NCBI RefSeq assembly: GCF_000711225.1 | Contig: NZ_JOMG01000002.1 | Coordinates: forward strand, 1,810,501 to 1,874,500 | DNA: 64,000 nucleotides | Origin: Pelobacter seleniigenes DSM 18267 | GTDB lineage: Bacteria > Desulfobacterota > Desulfuromonadia > Desulfuromonadales > Geopsychrobacteraceae | Direction of reading: 5' to 3' | Shown here: piece by piece, positions 18,234 through 26,067 of the stretch | How positions within the stretch are numbered: position 1 is the stretch's first letter | Layout: every line of letters begins with the position of its first letter | Notes under the pieces: generated by a model | Databases searched by the model: none | Seen by the model: only the letters and a program-made list of their open reading frames with translations | Told to the model about the DNA's origin: nothing | Made by a program: the position numbers and the translations under genes

Positions 18234-18809
18234 ATGCGAATGTTTTCACGACGATCTTCCTGGATTCCTTTGGTGTCAATCGGTATATTACTGGCCCTGT
18301 TGGTCGGCCTGGCCAGTGCCGAAGAGGTTCGCTACAGCAAGTACAATATTCATACCCAGACCAAAGACGGGCGCTTGCTGAAAGCGAGCTATGCCAATTA
18401 TACCGATCCCGGCTCCGGCCATGTCATTATCCCGGCCGGGAGTAAAATTTTCATAACCGACATCGGTCGGAAAAGCTTCGAGTTCACCTTTGGAGATCGC
18501 AGTAAAAAGATTGTCTTTGAATACCATAGCAAGCGCATGGGCATGGATACCCAAGCATACATCGACCTGATTACCTCGCCCGATCCGGTTTCCTTCGAGC
18601 AACTCTCCGAACTGGATAAAAAGGGGATGGCAGAGGGCAAGGTTTACAAAGGGATGAGCAAGGACGGTGTGTTGGCCGCCTTTGGCTATCCCGCCGCCCA
18701 TCGGACGGCATCTTTGGATGCACCCAGCTGGACTTATTGGACCAACCGGTTCGGCACCGTGGTTGTTGAGTTTGATGATCATGGCAAGGTTGCCAACATC
18801 ATTGATTGA
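18234..18809 (+). CDS. Secreted protein with BamE/SmpA-like C-terminal domain
   Basis: The 191-residue protein has a classical signal peptide (hydrophobic segment about residues 12-28, cleavage after LASA) and no lipobox, so it should be periplasmic. The C-terminal about 55 residues (VYKGMSKDGVLAAFGYPAAHRT...WTYWTNRFGTVVVEFDDHGKV) have the layout of the SmpA/OmlA/BamE fold, which is used in outer-membrane assembly or inhibitor-like proteins. The N-terminal half is not recognised. It precedes the ketoreductase gene by 39 bases, but its membership in that cluster is uncertain. Confidence 0.6.
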   Translation: MRMFSRRSSWIPLVSIGILLALLVGLASAEEVRYSKYNIHTQTKDGRLLKASYANYTDPGSGHVIIPAGSKIFITDIGRKSFEFTFGDRSKKIVFEYHSKRMGMDTQAYIDLITSPDPVSFEQLSELDKKGMAEGKVYKGMSKDGVLAAFGYPAAHRTASLDAPSWTYWTNRFGTVVVEFDDHGKVANIID

Positions 18810-18848
18810 AGCAGGAATGCAATTCATTAAAGACAGGTAGCGTTTTAG

Positions 18849-19577
18849 ATGCAGGAACAGAAGATCGCCCTGGTGACGGGCGCAAGTAAGGGGATTGGTG
18901 CCGCCATTGCCCGGGAACTGGCCGGGAGCGGATACCATCTGTGGTTGAACTATCGCAGTGATCATCAGGCTGCCCAGAGCCTGGCCGCGGAACTGGAAGA
19001 GCAGGGTGGCAGTTGCACGCTGCTCCCCTTCGATGTGGCGGATCCAGCAGCCACGGCCGCGGCCCTGGAGCCGCTGCTGGAAGAACAGACCCCCTACGTT
19101 CTGGTCAATAATGCCGGCTTTGCCCGTGACGGGATCATGGCCCTGATGAGCCAGGGGGACTGGGATGATGTCCTCGCGGTCCATCTGGGCGGTTTTTTCA
19201 ATGTCACCCGACTGGTGGTGGCGCGGATGCTGAAAAAAAGACGGGGTCGGATCATTAATATCGTCTCGACCTCGGGTGAGACCGGGATGCCGGGGCAGGT
19301 CAATTATTCGGCCGCCAAGGCCGGCCTGATCGGTGCGACCCGCTCGCTGGCCGTGGAAGTCGGTCGCCGCAATATTCTGGTCAATGCGGTCTCGCCGGGC
19401 TTCATCGCCACCGATATGACCACCGAGCTGCCCCGGGAGCAGATTCTGCCGATGATTCCGTTGGGCCGCATCGGTGAACCGGAGGAGGTCTCCGGGCTGG
19501 TCGCTTTTCTGTGCTCGGACCGGGCCGGGTACATTACCGGACAGGTCTTTTCCGTAAATGGCGGGGCACACATTTAG
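18849..19577 (+). CDS. 3-oxoacyl-ACP reductase (FabG-type), probable cluster ketoreductase
   Basis: This is a short-chain dehydrogenase of 242 residues. The NADP(H) fold motif TGASKGIGAA is at about residues 10-19, NNAG in the middle, and the catalytic Ser-Tyr-Lys lies in STSGETGMPGQVNYSAAKAG. It ends in the FabG-like SVNGGAHI. It would reduce the 3-keto group on ACP-bound intermediates. It is separated from the ketosynthase at 19770 by about 190 bases containing a perfect hairpin, yet every other activity needed for a polyene cycle is downstream and no other KR is present, so it most likely serves the cluster. Confidence 0.9.
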   Translation: MQEQKIALVTGASKGIGAAIARELAGSGYHLWLNYRSDHQAAQSLAAELEEQGGSCTLLPFDVADPAATAAALEPLLEEQTPYVLVNNAGFARDGIMALMSQGDWDDVLAVHLGGFFNVTRLVVARMLKKRRGRIINIVSTSGETGMPGQVNYSAAKAGLIGATRSLAVEVGRRNILVNAVSPGFIATDMTTELPREQILPMIPLGRIGEPEEVSGLVAFLCSDRAGYITGQVFSVNGGAHI

Positions 19578-19589
19578 CATGCTCTTGAA

Positions 19590-19620
19590 AACAGTCTATC
19601 GAGCCCATGGATAGACTGTT
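19590..19620. promoter_or_regulatory. Perfect 11-bp inverted repeat before the polyketide cluster
   Basis: AACAGTCTATC and GATAGACTGTT form a perfect stem with a nine-base spacer, 12 bases after the ketoreductase stop. No T-run follows, so a terminator is not well supported. It could be a protein-binding site or an RNA processing hairpin controlling the ratio of ketoreductase to downstream genes. Confidence 0.55.
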
Positions 19621-19769
19621 CCACAACCTGCCAGAGGGTGGTTATAAATTATCAACGCGGGCGGGCAGTATGCCGGTTATTCCGCCGCAGGGCATATTCC
19701 GACATTCTGGAGCCTACGCTATTTCCCGGACCGGAATCAGTTGGCATCTTGCAACAGAAGGATTGAACT

Positions 19770-20984
19770 TTGTATCGAGTCGCTATTACCGGAGTCGGAA
19801 TCGTCTCCTGCCTGGGCAATGACCTGCAGACCGTGGGCAAGGCTTTGCGGGAAGGCCAATCAGGAATCGTTGCCGATCCGCAGCGTCTGGAGCTGGGTTT
19901 TCGCAGTTCGCTAACCGGCCGGATTGCCAATTTTGACCCGAGCATTTTGTCCCGCAAACAACGCAAAAGCATGCCGGAATTCGCGGTCTGGAGTTATGCC
20001 ACGGCACGTGACGCCTTGGCCATGGCCGGCCTGTCCGCGGCAGCGATTGATAATGACCAGACCGGGCTGATCTACGGCTGCGACTCAAGTTGCCTGGCGG
20101 CTATTGAGCAGGTCGACACCCTGCGCGAAAAAGGCGAAACCAAAGCCATCGGCAGCGGGCAGATTTTCCGCTCCATGACCTCGTCCATCACCATGAATCT
20201 CAATACCCTGCTGCAAACCAAAGGCGCCTGCTGGAGCCTGAGTTCAGCCTGTTCCAGCGGCGGGCATGCCATCGGTCAGTCTGCCGACCTGATCCGCCTG
20301 GGGCGGCAGGAACGGATGATCTGTGGCGGGGCGCAGGAAGTGAATTGGCAGTCGATGTGCAGCTTTGACGGGCTCGGCGCTTTTTCCATGCGGCTGGAAG
20401 AGCCGGCTGCCGCCTGTCGGCCCTTCGATGCTGATCGTGACGGGCTGGTGCCGAGCGGCGGGGCGGCGACGGTGGTCTTGGAGCGCTATGACCTGGCCGA
20501 ACAGCGGGGCGCAAAGATTTATGGCGAACTGCTCGGTTACGGTTTCTCCTCCGATGGTTCGCAGCTGTCGGTACCGAGTGATGATGGGCTGTACCGGGCT
20601 ATGAAGAGCGCCCTTGAGCAGAGCGGTCTGAGCGCTGGCGAGATTGATTATCTCTGTGCCCATGCCACCTCGACGCCGGCCGGGGATGCGGCGGAAGCAG
20701 CCAATATCCGCAAGCTGTTCGGTGCCCAAACGCCGCTGGTGTCCTCATTGAAGTCGATGACCGGGCATGAATTGTGGATGTCCGGAGCCTCCCAGGTAGT
20801 CTATTCCACCATCATGGCGGAGCAGGGGTTCATTGCGCCCAACATCAACTACCGGCAGCCGAGCGAGGCCACGGCGGGGTTGAACATCATCCGCGAAACC
20901 ATCCCCAGCGGACCGAAGAAAGTCCTGTGCAACTCAGCCGGGTTTGGTGGCACCAACTCGTCGCTTGTGCTCGCCTTTTCCTAG
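19770..20984 (+). CDS. Beta-ketoacyl-ACP synthase (KS1)
   Basis: This is a FabB/FabF-type condensing enzyme, 404 residues. The catalytic Cys is C161 in SSACSSGG, and the two active-site His residues lie in CAHATSTPAGD and SMTGHELWMSG. It starts with TTG, supported by AGAAGGA about six bases before it; no closer ATG keeps the conserved YRVAITGVG beginning. It would perform Claisen extension on an ACP. It opens the contiguous gene block: the next gene starts five bases after its stop. Confidence 0.9.
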   Translation: MYRVAITGVGIVSCLGNDLQTVGKALREGQSGIVADPQRLELGFRSSLTGRIANFDPSILSRKQRKSMPEFAVWSYATARDALAMAGLSAAAIDNDQTGLIYGCDSSCLAAIEQVDTLREKGETKAIGSGQIFRSMTSSITMNLNTLLQTKGACWSLSSACSSGGHAIGQSADLIRLGRQERMICGGAQEVNWQSMCSFDGLGAFSMRLEEPAAACRPFDADRDGLVPSGGAATVVLERYDLAEQRGAKIYGELLGYGFSSDGSQLSVPSDDGLYRAMKSALEQSGLSAGEIDYLCAHATSTPAGDAAEAANIRKLFGAQTPLVSSLKSMTGHELWMSGASQVVYSTIMAEQGFIAPNINYRQPSEATAGLNIIRETIPSGPKKVLCNSAGFGGTNSSLVLAFS

Positions 20985-20989
20985 CTGTT

Positions 20990-22462
20990 ATGCGATATGA
21001 TTCCATCGTCATCGGCGCCGGCCTGTCCGGGTTGAGCAGTGCTCTGCTCCTGGCCCGGAATGGGCGCAAGGTGGTGGTGCTGGAGCAGCATTCGTTGCCG
21101 GCACCGGTGGTGCGCGGTTTCAAGCGCGACCGGCTCTACTTCGACAGCGGTCTGCATTATGTCGGCGGCTTGGGACCGGGCGGCGCTTTCCGGCCATTAC
21201 TGAGCCATCTTGGGGTATTGGACAGGCTGCAATTGTTTCCGTTCGCCGCGAACGGTTTCGATCGCCTGCGCATCGCTGCAACCGGGGAAACCTTTTCCCT
21301 GCCGGTCGGTTTTGCGGCCATCAAGCAGGCGCTGCAGGAACGCTTTCCTGCGGCCCGAACGGCCCTGAACGAGTATTGCAACGGCATCGAGAACAGCTGG
21401 CAGCGTTTTCCCTATCTGGATTTGGATATCGATATCGCCGACTTCCCCATGGAATCGGTTCATGGGCAGACTCTGTCCGAGCGCCTGCAGGTGTTTGCTG
21501 ACTTTCCCGAGCTGCAAAGCCTGTTGTCCATGCATTCGCTGCTCTACGGGGTCGATCCGACCGAAGCGTCGACCACATTGAACGCGCAGGTCGCAGGCTC
21601 CTATTATCATTCGGCCCACGGCATCGTCGGTGGGGGAAAGGCTCTGATCGACGCTCTGCTCGCGTTGCTGGCCGCCGCCGGTGGCGAGGTCCGCTGCGCG
21701 GCCCGGGTGACACAGTTGGTGACGGATGGCGCAGGGATCTGCGGAGTGCGCCTGGCCGATGGCGAAGAGCTTACGGCCAGGGAAGTGCTGTCGACCATCA
21801 ACCCGACGCTGCTCCCCCAGCTGCTGCCGGAACGGACGTTGCGGCCGGCCTATGTCAAGCGGCTGAGCAACCTGCGCCAGACCACCTCGGCTTACATCCT
21901 GTTTGCCCGCGGTTGCGGGGCGGCTGAACTGCAGAGCAGCAACTTGTTTGTGCAGCAACGGGCCGGACTGTTCTCAACGGCAACGGATCGGCCGCTGGAG
22001 GAGCGGAGCTTCTACCTGAGCGCGACCGCTGGGGAGGCGACGGACAGGGGCCGCGCCATCGTCGGTATTGTCCCGGCGGGGTTCAGCGAGGTGGTTGAAT
22101 TTGCCAGTGCCGCGCAACGGCAGGGCACGGCTTATGCGGCGTTGAAGGACTCCCTCAGTGAGCGCCTGCGGCGGATGTTTCTTGCCGGCTGCCCGGACCT
22201 GGTTGACCTGGATGTTTTGGAGCTGGCGACCCCGTTGACCCTGCGCGATTATTCCCTGGCTCCGGATGGGGCGATTTACGGGGTTGGCCGGTTTGTCGGG
22301 CAGTATAATCCCCATCCGGTCACCCGGTTGCCGGGGTTGTTCCTGTCCGGGCAGGCGATTGCCGCACCTGGGTTGCTCGGCGCGGTGGTGGCCGCCTACC
22401 TGACCTGCGGGACCATCCTTGGCCATGATAACTTGCGGAAAGAGATAAAAACATGTCGCTAG
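20990..22462 (+). CDS. CrtI/phytoene-desaturase-like FAD oxidoreductase
   Basis: The 490-residue protein begins with a dinucleotide-binding fold (VIGAGLSGLSSALLLARNG), followed by RGFKRDRLYFDSGLHYVGG, and ends with the FAD-binding GLFLSGQAIAAPGLLGAVVAAYL segment, the pattern of carotenoid desaturases and retinol saturases. It could isomerise, saturate or desaturate a polyene chain. The reading frame is open further upstream, but ATG 20990 precedes the conserved fold and lies just after KS1. Similar genes occur in flexirubin clusters and in gene sets proposed for ladderane lipids; the substrate here is unknown. Confidence 0.8.
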   Translation: MRYDSIVIGAGLSGLSSALLLARNGRKVVVLEQHSLPAPVVRGFKRDRLYFDSGLHYVGGLGPGGAFRPLLSHLGVLDRLQLFPFAANGFDRLRIAATGETFSLPVGFAAIKQALQERFPAARTALNEYCNGIENSWQRFPYLDLDIDIADFPMESVHGQTLSERLQVFADFPELQSLLSMHSLLYGVDPTEASTTLNAQVAGSYYHSAHGIVGGGKALIDALLALLAAAGGEVRCAARVTQLVTDGAGICGVRLADGEELTAREVLSTINPTLLPQLLPERTLRPAYVKRLSNLRQTTSAYILFARGCGAAELQSSNLFVQQRAGLFSTATDRPLEERSFYLSATAGEATDRGRAIVGIVPAGFSEVVEFASAAQRQGTAYAALKDSLSERLRRMFLAGCPDLVDLDVLELATPLTLRDYSLAPDGAIYGVGRFVGQYNPHPVTRLPGLFLSGQAIAAPGLLGAVVAAYLTCGTILGHDNLRKEIKTCR

Positions 22463-23688
22463 AATCTGTTGTTGTCACCGGTGCGGGGATCATTTCCCCC
22501 CTCGGCCATAGTCTCGAAGCATTGACCGCGGCATTGCTGGCCGGCCGGTCCGGGGTTCGCTATGTCCCGGAACTCGAAAAAATCGGCGGGCTGCGCTCAC
22601 GGCTGGCTGCGACGGTCACGGATGTTGATCCCAAACAGATTCCGCGTAAAATCAGACGCTCCATGTCAAAAATGTCCGTTTATGCCTATCTGGCCAGCTG
22701 CCAGGCCCTGGAAATGGCCGCTTTTCCGGTTGAGCGGCTGGCTTCCGGGCGGGTCGGGGTGATCGTCGGTTCAACCCTCGGCAGCACCGAGACCACGGAA
22801 AACTTTTTTGCCGATTATTTTCGCGATTACAGCCTGGAGCGCATGAAGTCCGGCCTGTTTTTCCAGATCATGGGGCATTCCTGCGCTGCCAATATCGCCC
22901 AGTCCCTCGGCGTGACCGGCCGGGTCATGGCGCCGTCGGCGGCCTGTGCCACCAGCTGCCAGGCCCTCGGTTTTGCCTATGAGCAGATCGCTTTCGGTCG
23001 TCAGGATGCGGTGATCTGCGGTGGGGCTGACGAGCTGCACCCGTTGACCACCGCGACCTTCGATGTCATGCACGCCGCCTCGACCTCCTACAACGAACAT
23101 CCGGAACAGGCCTCCCGCCCCTTTGACGCGGACCGCGACGGGATTGTCTGCGGCGAGGGGAGCGGCATCCTGCTTCTCGAAAACCGGGTCCTGGCCGAGC
23201 AGCGCGGGGCGCGGATTCTGGCGGAAATCATCGGTTTTGCGACCACGTCGGACACCTCGAGCATTGCTAATCCCGATGTCGAGGCCATGTACCTCTGTAT
23301 GAGCCAGGCCCTGGCCGATGCCGGTATCGACCCGGCGGAGATCGATTATATCAACGCCCATGCCACCGGAACCGTGCAGGGGGACGCAGCCGAGGCCGAA
23401 GCGATCCGCAGGCTGGTCGGCGCCGCTACTCCGGTCAGCAGTCTCAAGGGGCACCTGGGGCATACCATGGCCGCCAGCGGTGCTATCGAGGTTGCCGCCG
23501 CCATCGGCATGATCCAGGCCGGGGAACTGGTCGCGACCCGCAACCTGCAGCGGATTGATGAAAATTGCCAAGGGATCGCGCATCTGCAGAGCAACCGCAA
23601 AGCGCAGCCGAAGATTATTCTGAAAAACAATTTTGCGATGGGGGGCATCAACTGCACCCTGATTTTGAGGAGCTGTGATAATGACTGA
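22453..23688 (+). CDS. Beta-ketoacyl-ACP synthase (KS2)
   Basis: This is a FabF-type condensing enzyme, 411 residues, with catalytic C165 in SAACATSCQA and active-site His residues in NAHATGTVQGD and LKGHLGHTMAASG. All catalytic residues are intact. It overlaps the CrtI-like gene by ten bases and the following ACP by eight, implying coupled translation. With its neighbouring ACP it may form the first extension pair of the pathway. Confidence 0.92.
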   Translation: MSLESVVVTGAGIISPLGHSLEALTAALLAGRSGVRYVPELEKIGGLRSRLAATVTDVDPKQIPRKIRRSMSKMSVYAYLASCQALEMAAFPVERLASGRVGVIVGSTLGSTETTENFFADYFRDYSLERMKSGLFFQIMGHSCAANIAQSLGVTGRVMAPSAACATSCQALGFAYEQIAFGRQDAVICGGADELHPLTTATFDVMHAASTSYNEHPEQASRPFDADRDGIVCGEGSGILLLENRVLAEQRGARILAEIIGFATTSDTSSIANPDVEAMYLCMSQALADAGIDPAEIDYINAHATGTVQGDAAEAEAIRRLVGAATPVSSLKGHLGHTMAASGAIEVAAAIGMIQAGELVATRNLQRIDENCQGIAHLQSNRKAQPKIILKNNFAMGGINCTLILRSCDND

Positions 23689-23935
23689 ACAGGAAGCAAT
23701 TGAACTGATCGACTCAAGCCTGGCCGAAGAATTTGAACTGGACCGGGCCGATATGACCCCGGACGCCAATATCTACGAAGATCTCGGGCTGGACAGTCTG
23801 GATACGGTCGATATGGTGATCGTGCTGGAAGGGGCCTTTGATTTCAAGATCCGCGAAGAGGAATCGGTTCGGGCGATTCGGACCCTGGGTGATATTCACC
23901 GCTTCGTATTGAGTAAAATCGCCGAGCAGGGCTGA
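23681..23935 (+). CDS. Acyl carrier protein (ACP1)
   Basis: This is an 84-residue acidic four-helix carrier protein with the phosphopantetheine attachment serine in EDLGLDSLDTVDM. It carries growing acyl intermediates for the condensing enzymes. ATG 23681 is chosen over the upstream GTG at 23675 because TTGAGGAG is eight bases before it. The gene overlaps the end of KS2. Confidence 0.93.
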   Translation: MTEQEAIELIDSSLAEEFELDRADMTPDANIYEDLGLDSLDTVDMVIVLEGAFDFKIREEESVRAIRTLGDIHRFVLSKIAEQG

Positions 23936-23946
23936 ACTGAACCGCG

Positions 23947-24759
23947 ATGGAAGCCCTCAAGGATGCCGGAATGCAGAAAATTCACCCCCTGCTAAGGGTC
24001 GTCGGAATTCCCCTGATGAACCTGTGGTGCTATAGCCTGCTGCTGGTTTGGACCCTGCTCGGGATTCTGGTGTTTCCAGTCGCTTTCAGCCTCGGGCTGA
24101 TTTCCCTGCGCTGGCCGGCGGACCGTCTGGCGCGCTGGTTCATCTGGCTGTATGGACGGGGTTGGCTGGTGCTGATGAGCCCGTTTGTGCGTTTTCGGCG
24201 GGAATTTCCGGAACGCCTGCATACCGGGCAGCCCTGCCTGCTGGTGGTCAATCACCTGTCCTTTTTCGACACTTACTGCATGGCCCTGCTGCCGGTCTAC
24301 GATATCACTTTTGCCGTGCGCTCCTGGCCGTTTCGGATGTTCTGGTACAGCGGTTTCATGCGCCTGGCGGGTTATCTGGATGTGGAAGGGAACGCTTGGG
24401 AAGAGACCCTGATCAACAGTAAAAGGGCCTTTGCCAGCGGCGGCACCGTGCTTTTTTTTCCGGAAGGGCATCGCAGCCGGAACGGGCAGTTGCAGCGATT
24501 TTATTCCGGTGGGTTCAAGGTCGCCATTGCCGCCGGGGTGCCGGTGGTCCCGCTCTGTATCGACGGCACCGATGCATTGCTGCCGCCCGGGCGCAAGCTG
24601 CTGCGGCCGTGCCGGGTGACCATGCGCGTGCTGGAACCGATCGGCACCGAGGACTTTGCCGACCACGACGGGCATATCCGCCTGCGCAAACTGGTCAAAC
24701 AGCGGATGGCGACAGCCCTTGCCGATATGCGCAGTCAGCAACCGGCGGAAACGGAATAA
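23947..24759 (+). CDS. PlsC-type lysophospholipid acyltransferase-like protein
   Basis: The 270-residue protein has two or more N-terminal membrane segments (about residues 15-45 and 55-75) followed by the acyltransferase HX4D motif in NHLSFFD and the FPEGHRSR substrate motif. Family members acylate lysophosphatidate and related acceptors at the inner membrane. In aryl polyene-type clusters such enzymes are thought to attach the polyene to a lipid-like anchor. An in-frame ATG at 23971 is an alternative start; neither has a strong RBS. Confidence 0.85.
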   Translation: MEALKDAGMQKIHPLLRVVGIPLMNLWCYSLLLVWTLLGILVFPVAFSLGLISLRWPADRLARWFIWLYGRGWLVLMSPFVRFRREFPERLHTGQPCLLVVNHLSFFDTYCMALLPVYDITFAVRSWPFRMFWYSGFMRLAGYLDVEGNAWEETLINSKRAFASGGTVLFFPEGHRSRNGQLQRFYSGGFKVAIAAGVPVVPLCIDGTDALLPPGRKLLRPCRVTMRVLEPIGTEDFADHDGHIRLRKLVKQRMATALADMRSQQPAETE

Positions 24760-24765
24760 TTGATC

Positions 24766-26067
24766 ATGGACATGACAGCCTCAATTGAAGAGATAAGAAA
24801 AGGACAGCTGGCCCTGCTGCAACGGCATCTGGGTTACCTCAACCAGGCTTCACCGTTTTACCGGGCCCGGTTTGCCGCCAGCGGTTTTGACCCGGCCGGG
24901 TTGACCTCCCTGGATCAGTTGGCGCAGCTGCCCCTGACCGACAAGAGTGACCTGACCCTGCACAATCGGGATTTCCTGGCCGTGGGCGAAGAACAGGTGG
25001 TCGATATCTGCCAAACCTCCGGTACCACTGGCGAGCCGGTTGCTTTCTGGCAGACCGAGGCCGATCTGCAGCGCTTGACCACCAATGAACAGCTCGCCTT
25101 TACCACCGCCGGCATCACCCGCCACGATCGGGTTCTGATCGGCGCCGCCCTGGATCGGGCCTTTATGGCCGGGCTGGCCTATTTTCTCGGTTTGCGGCAG
25201 ATCGGTGCGACCGTGATCCGCAGCGGCTCCGGGCAGTTGATGCTGGTGGCCGAATTTATCCGCCGTTATCGCCCCAATGTTCTGGTCGGGGTGCCGAGCT
25301 TGTTTCTGGCCCTGGGCCGCAAACTGCAGGAGGGCGGGGACGACCCGACCCGGCAGGGGGTGGAAAAGCTGATTTGTATCGGTGAGCCGGTCCGTAACCC
25401 GGACCTGTCCTTGGCGCCGCTGGGCCAGGCCCTGGCCGAAACCTGGAGGGCGCAGGTCCTTGGCACCTATGCCAGTACCGAGATGGCCACCTCATTCAGC
25501 GACTGCCCCTGCGGCTGTGGCGGCCACCTGCTGCCTGAGCTGATGGTGGTGGAGATCGTCGATGAACAGGGCCGGCCGGTGGCACCGGGCGAGGCAGGCG
25601 AGGTGGTTGCCACTCCCCTGGGAATCGAAGGGACCCCACTGTTACGCTACCGCACCGGCGATATCGCCAGCCTCCATCATAAACCCTGTGCCTGTGGCCG
25701 GCAGACGCCGCGCATCGGACCGGTGCTGGGGCGTCGCGCCCACATGCTCAAGTGTCGGGGGACCACCCTGTTTCCGGCGGCCATCGGCAGCGCGCTGCTG
25801 ACCTTGCCGGAGGTCCAGGGGCATTATCTGGAAGTTTATCGTGAATTCGACCTCTCCGACCGTTTGCGGGTGGTGGTCGGGACCCGCAGCAGCGAACTGA
25901 GCCCGGAACTGGTCGGCGAGGTGATCGCCGCCAAAACCCGGGTCAAGCCCGAGGTGGTGCTGTGTACTCCGGAACAGATTCAGCACCAGACCATCCGGCC
26001 GGACCGTCGCAAGCCGGTTACTTTTTTCGATTATCGTCAGCAGCCAGTAAAGGACACCTGTCAATGA
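24766..26067 (+). CDS. Phenylacetate-CoA-ligase-like acyl/aryl-activating enzyme
   Basis: This is an ANL-superfamily adenylate-forming enzyme of about 433 residues. The AMP-binding P-loop is CQTSGTTGEPVAFW near residue 85, and YASTEMATSF and a YRTGDIASL motif follow. The CPCGCGGH and CACGRQTPR stretches suggest a bound metal as in some PaaK-like enzymes. Directly before the ammonia-lyase, it most plausibly activates the cinnamate-type starter for loading onto an ACP or CoA. The ATG at 24766 is used; an in-frame TTG at 24760 abuts the previous stop. It overlaps the lyase by four bases. Confidence 0.85.
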   Translation: MDMTASIEEIRKGQLALLQRHLGYLNQASPFYRARFAASGFDPAGLTSLDQLAQLPLTDKSDLTLHNRDFLAVGEEQVVDICQTSGTTGEPVAFWQTEADLQRLTTNEQLAFTTAGITRHDRVLIGAALDRAFMAGLAYFLGLRQIGATVIRSGSGQLMLVAEFIRRYRPNVLVGVPSLFLALGRKLQEGGDDPTRQGVEKLICIGEPVRNPDLSLAPLGQALAETWRAQVLGTYASTEMATSFSDCPCGCGGHLLPELMVVEIVDEQGRPVAPGEAGEVVATPLGIEGTPLLRYRTGDIASLHHKPCACGRQTPRIGPVLGRRAHMLKCRGTTLFPAAIGSALLTLPEVQGHYLEVYREFDLSDRLRVVVGTRSSELSPELVGEVIAAKTRVKPEVVLCTPEQIQHQTIRPDRRKPVTFFDYRQQPVKDTCQ

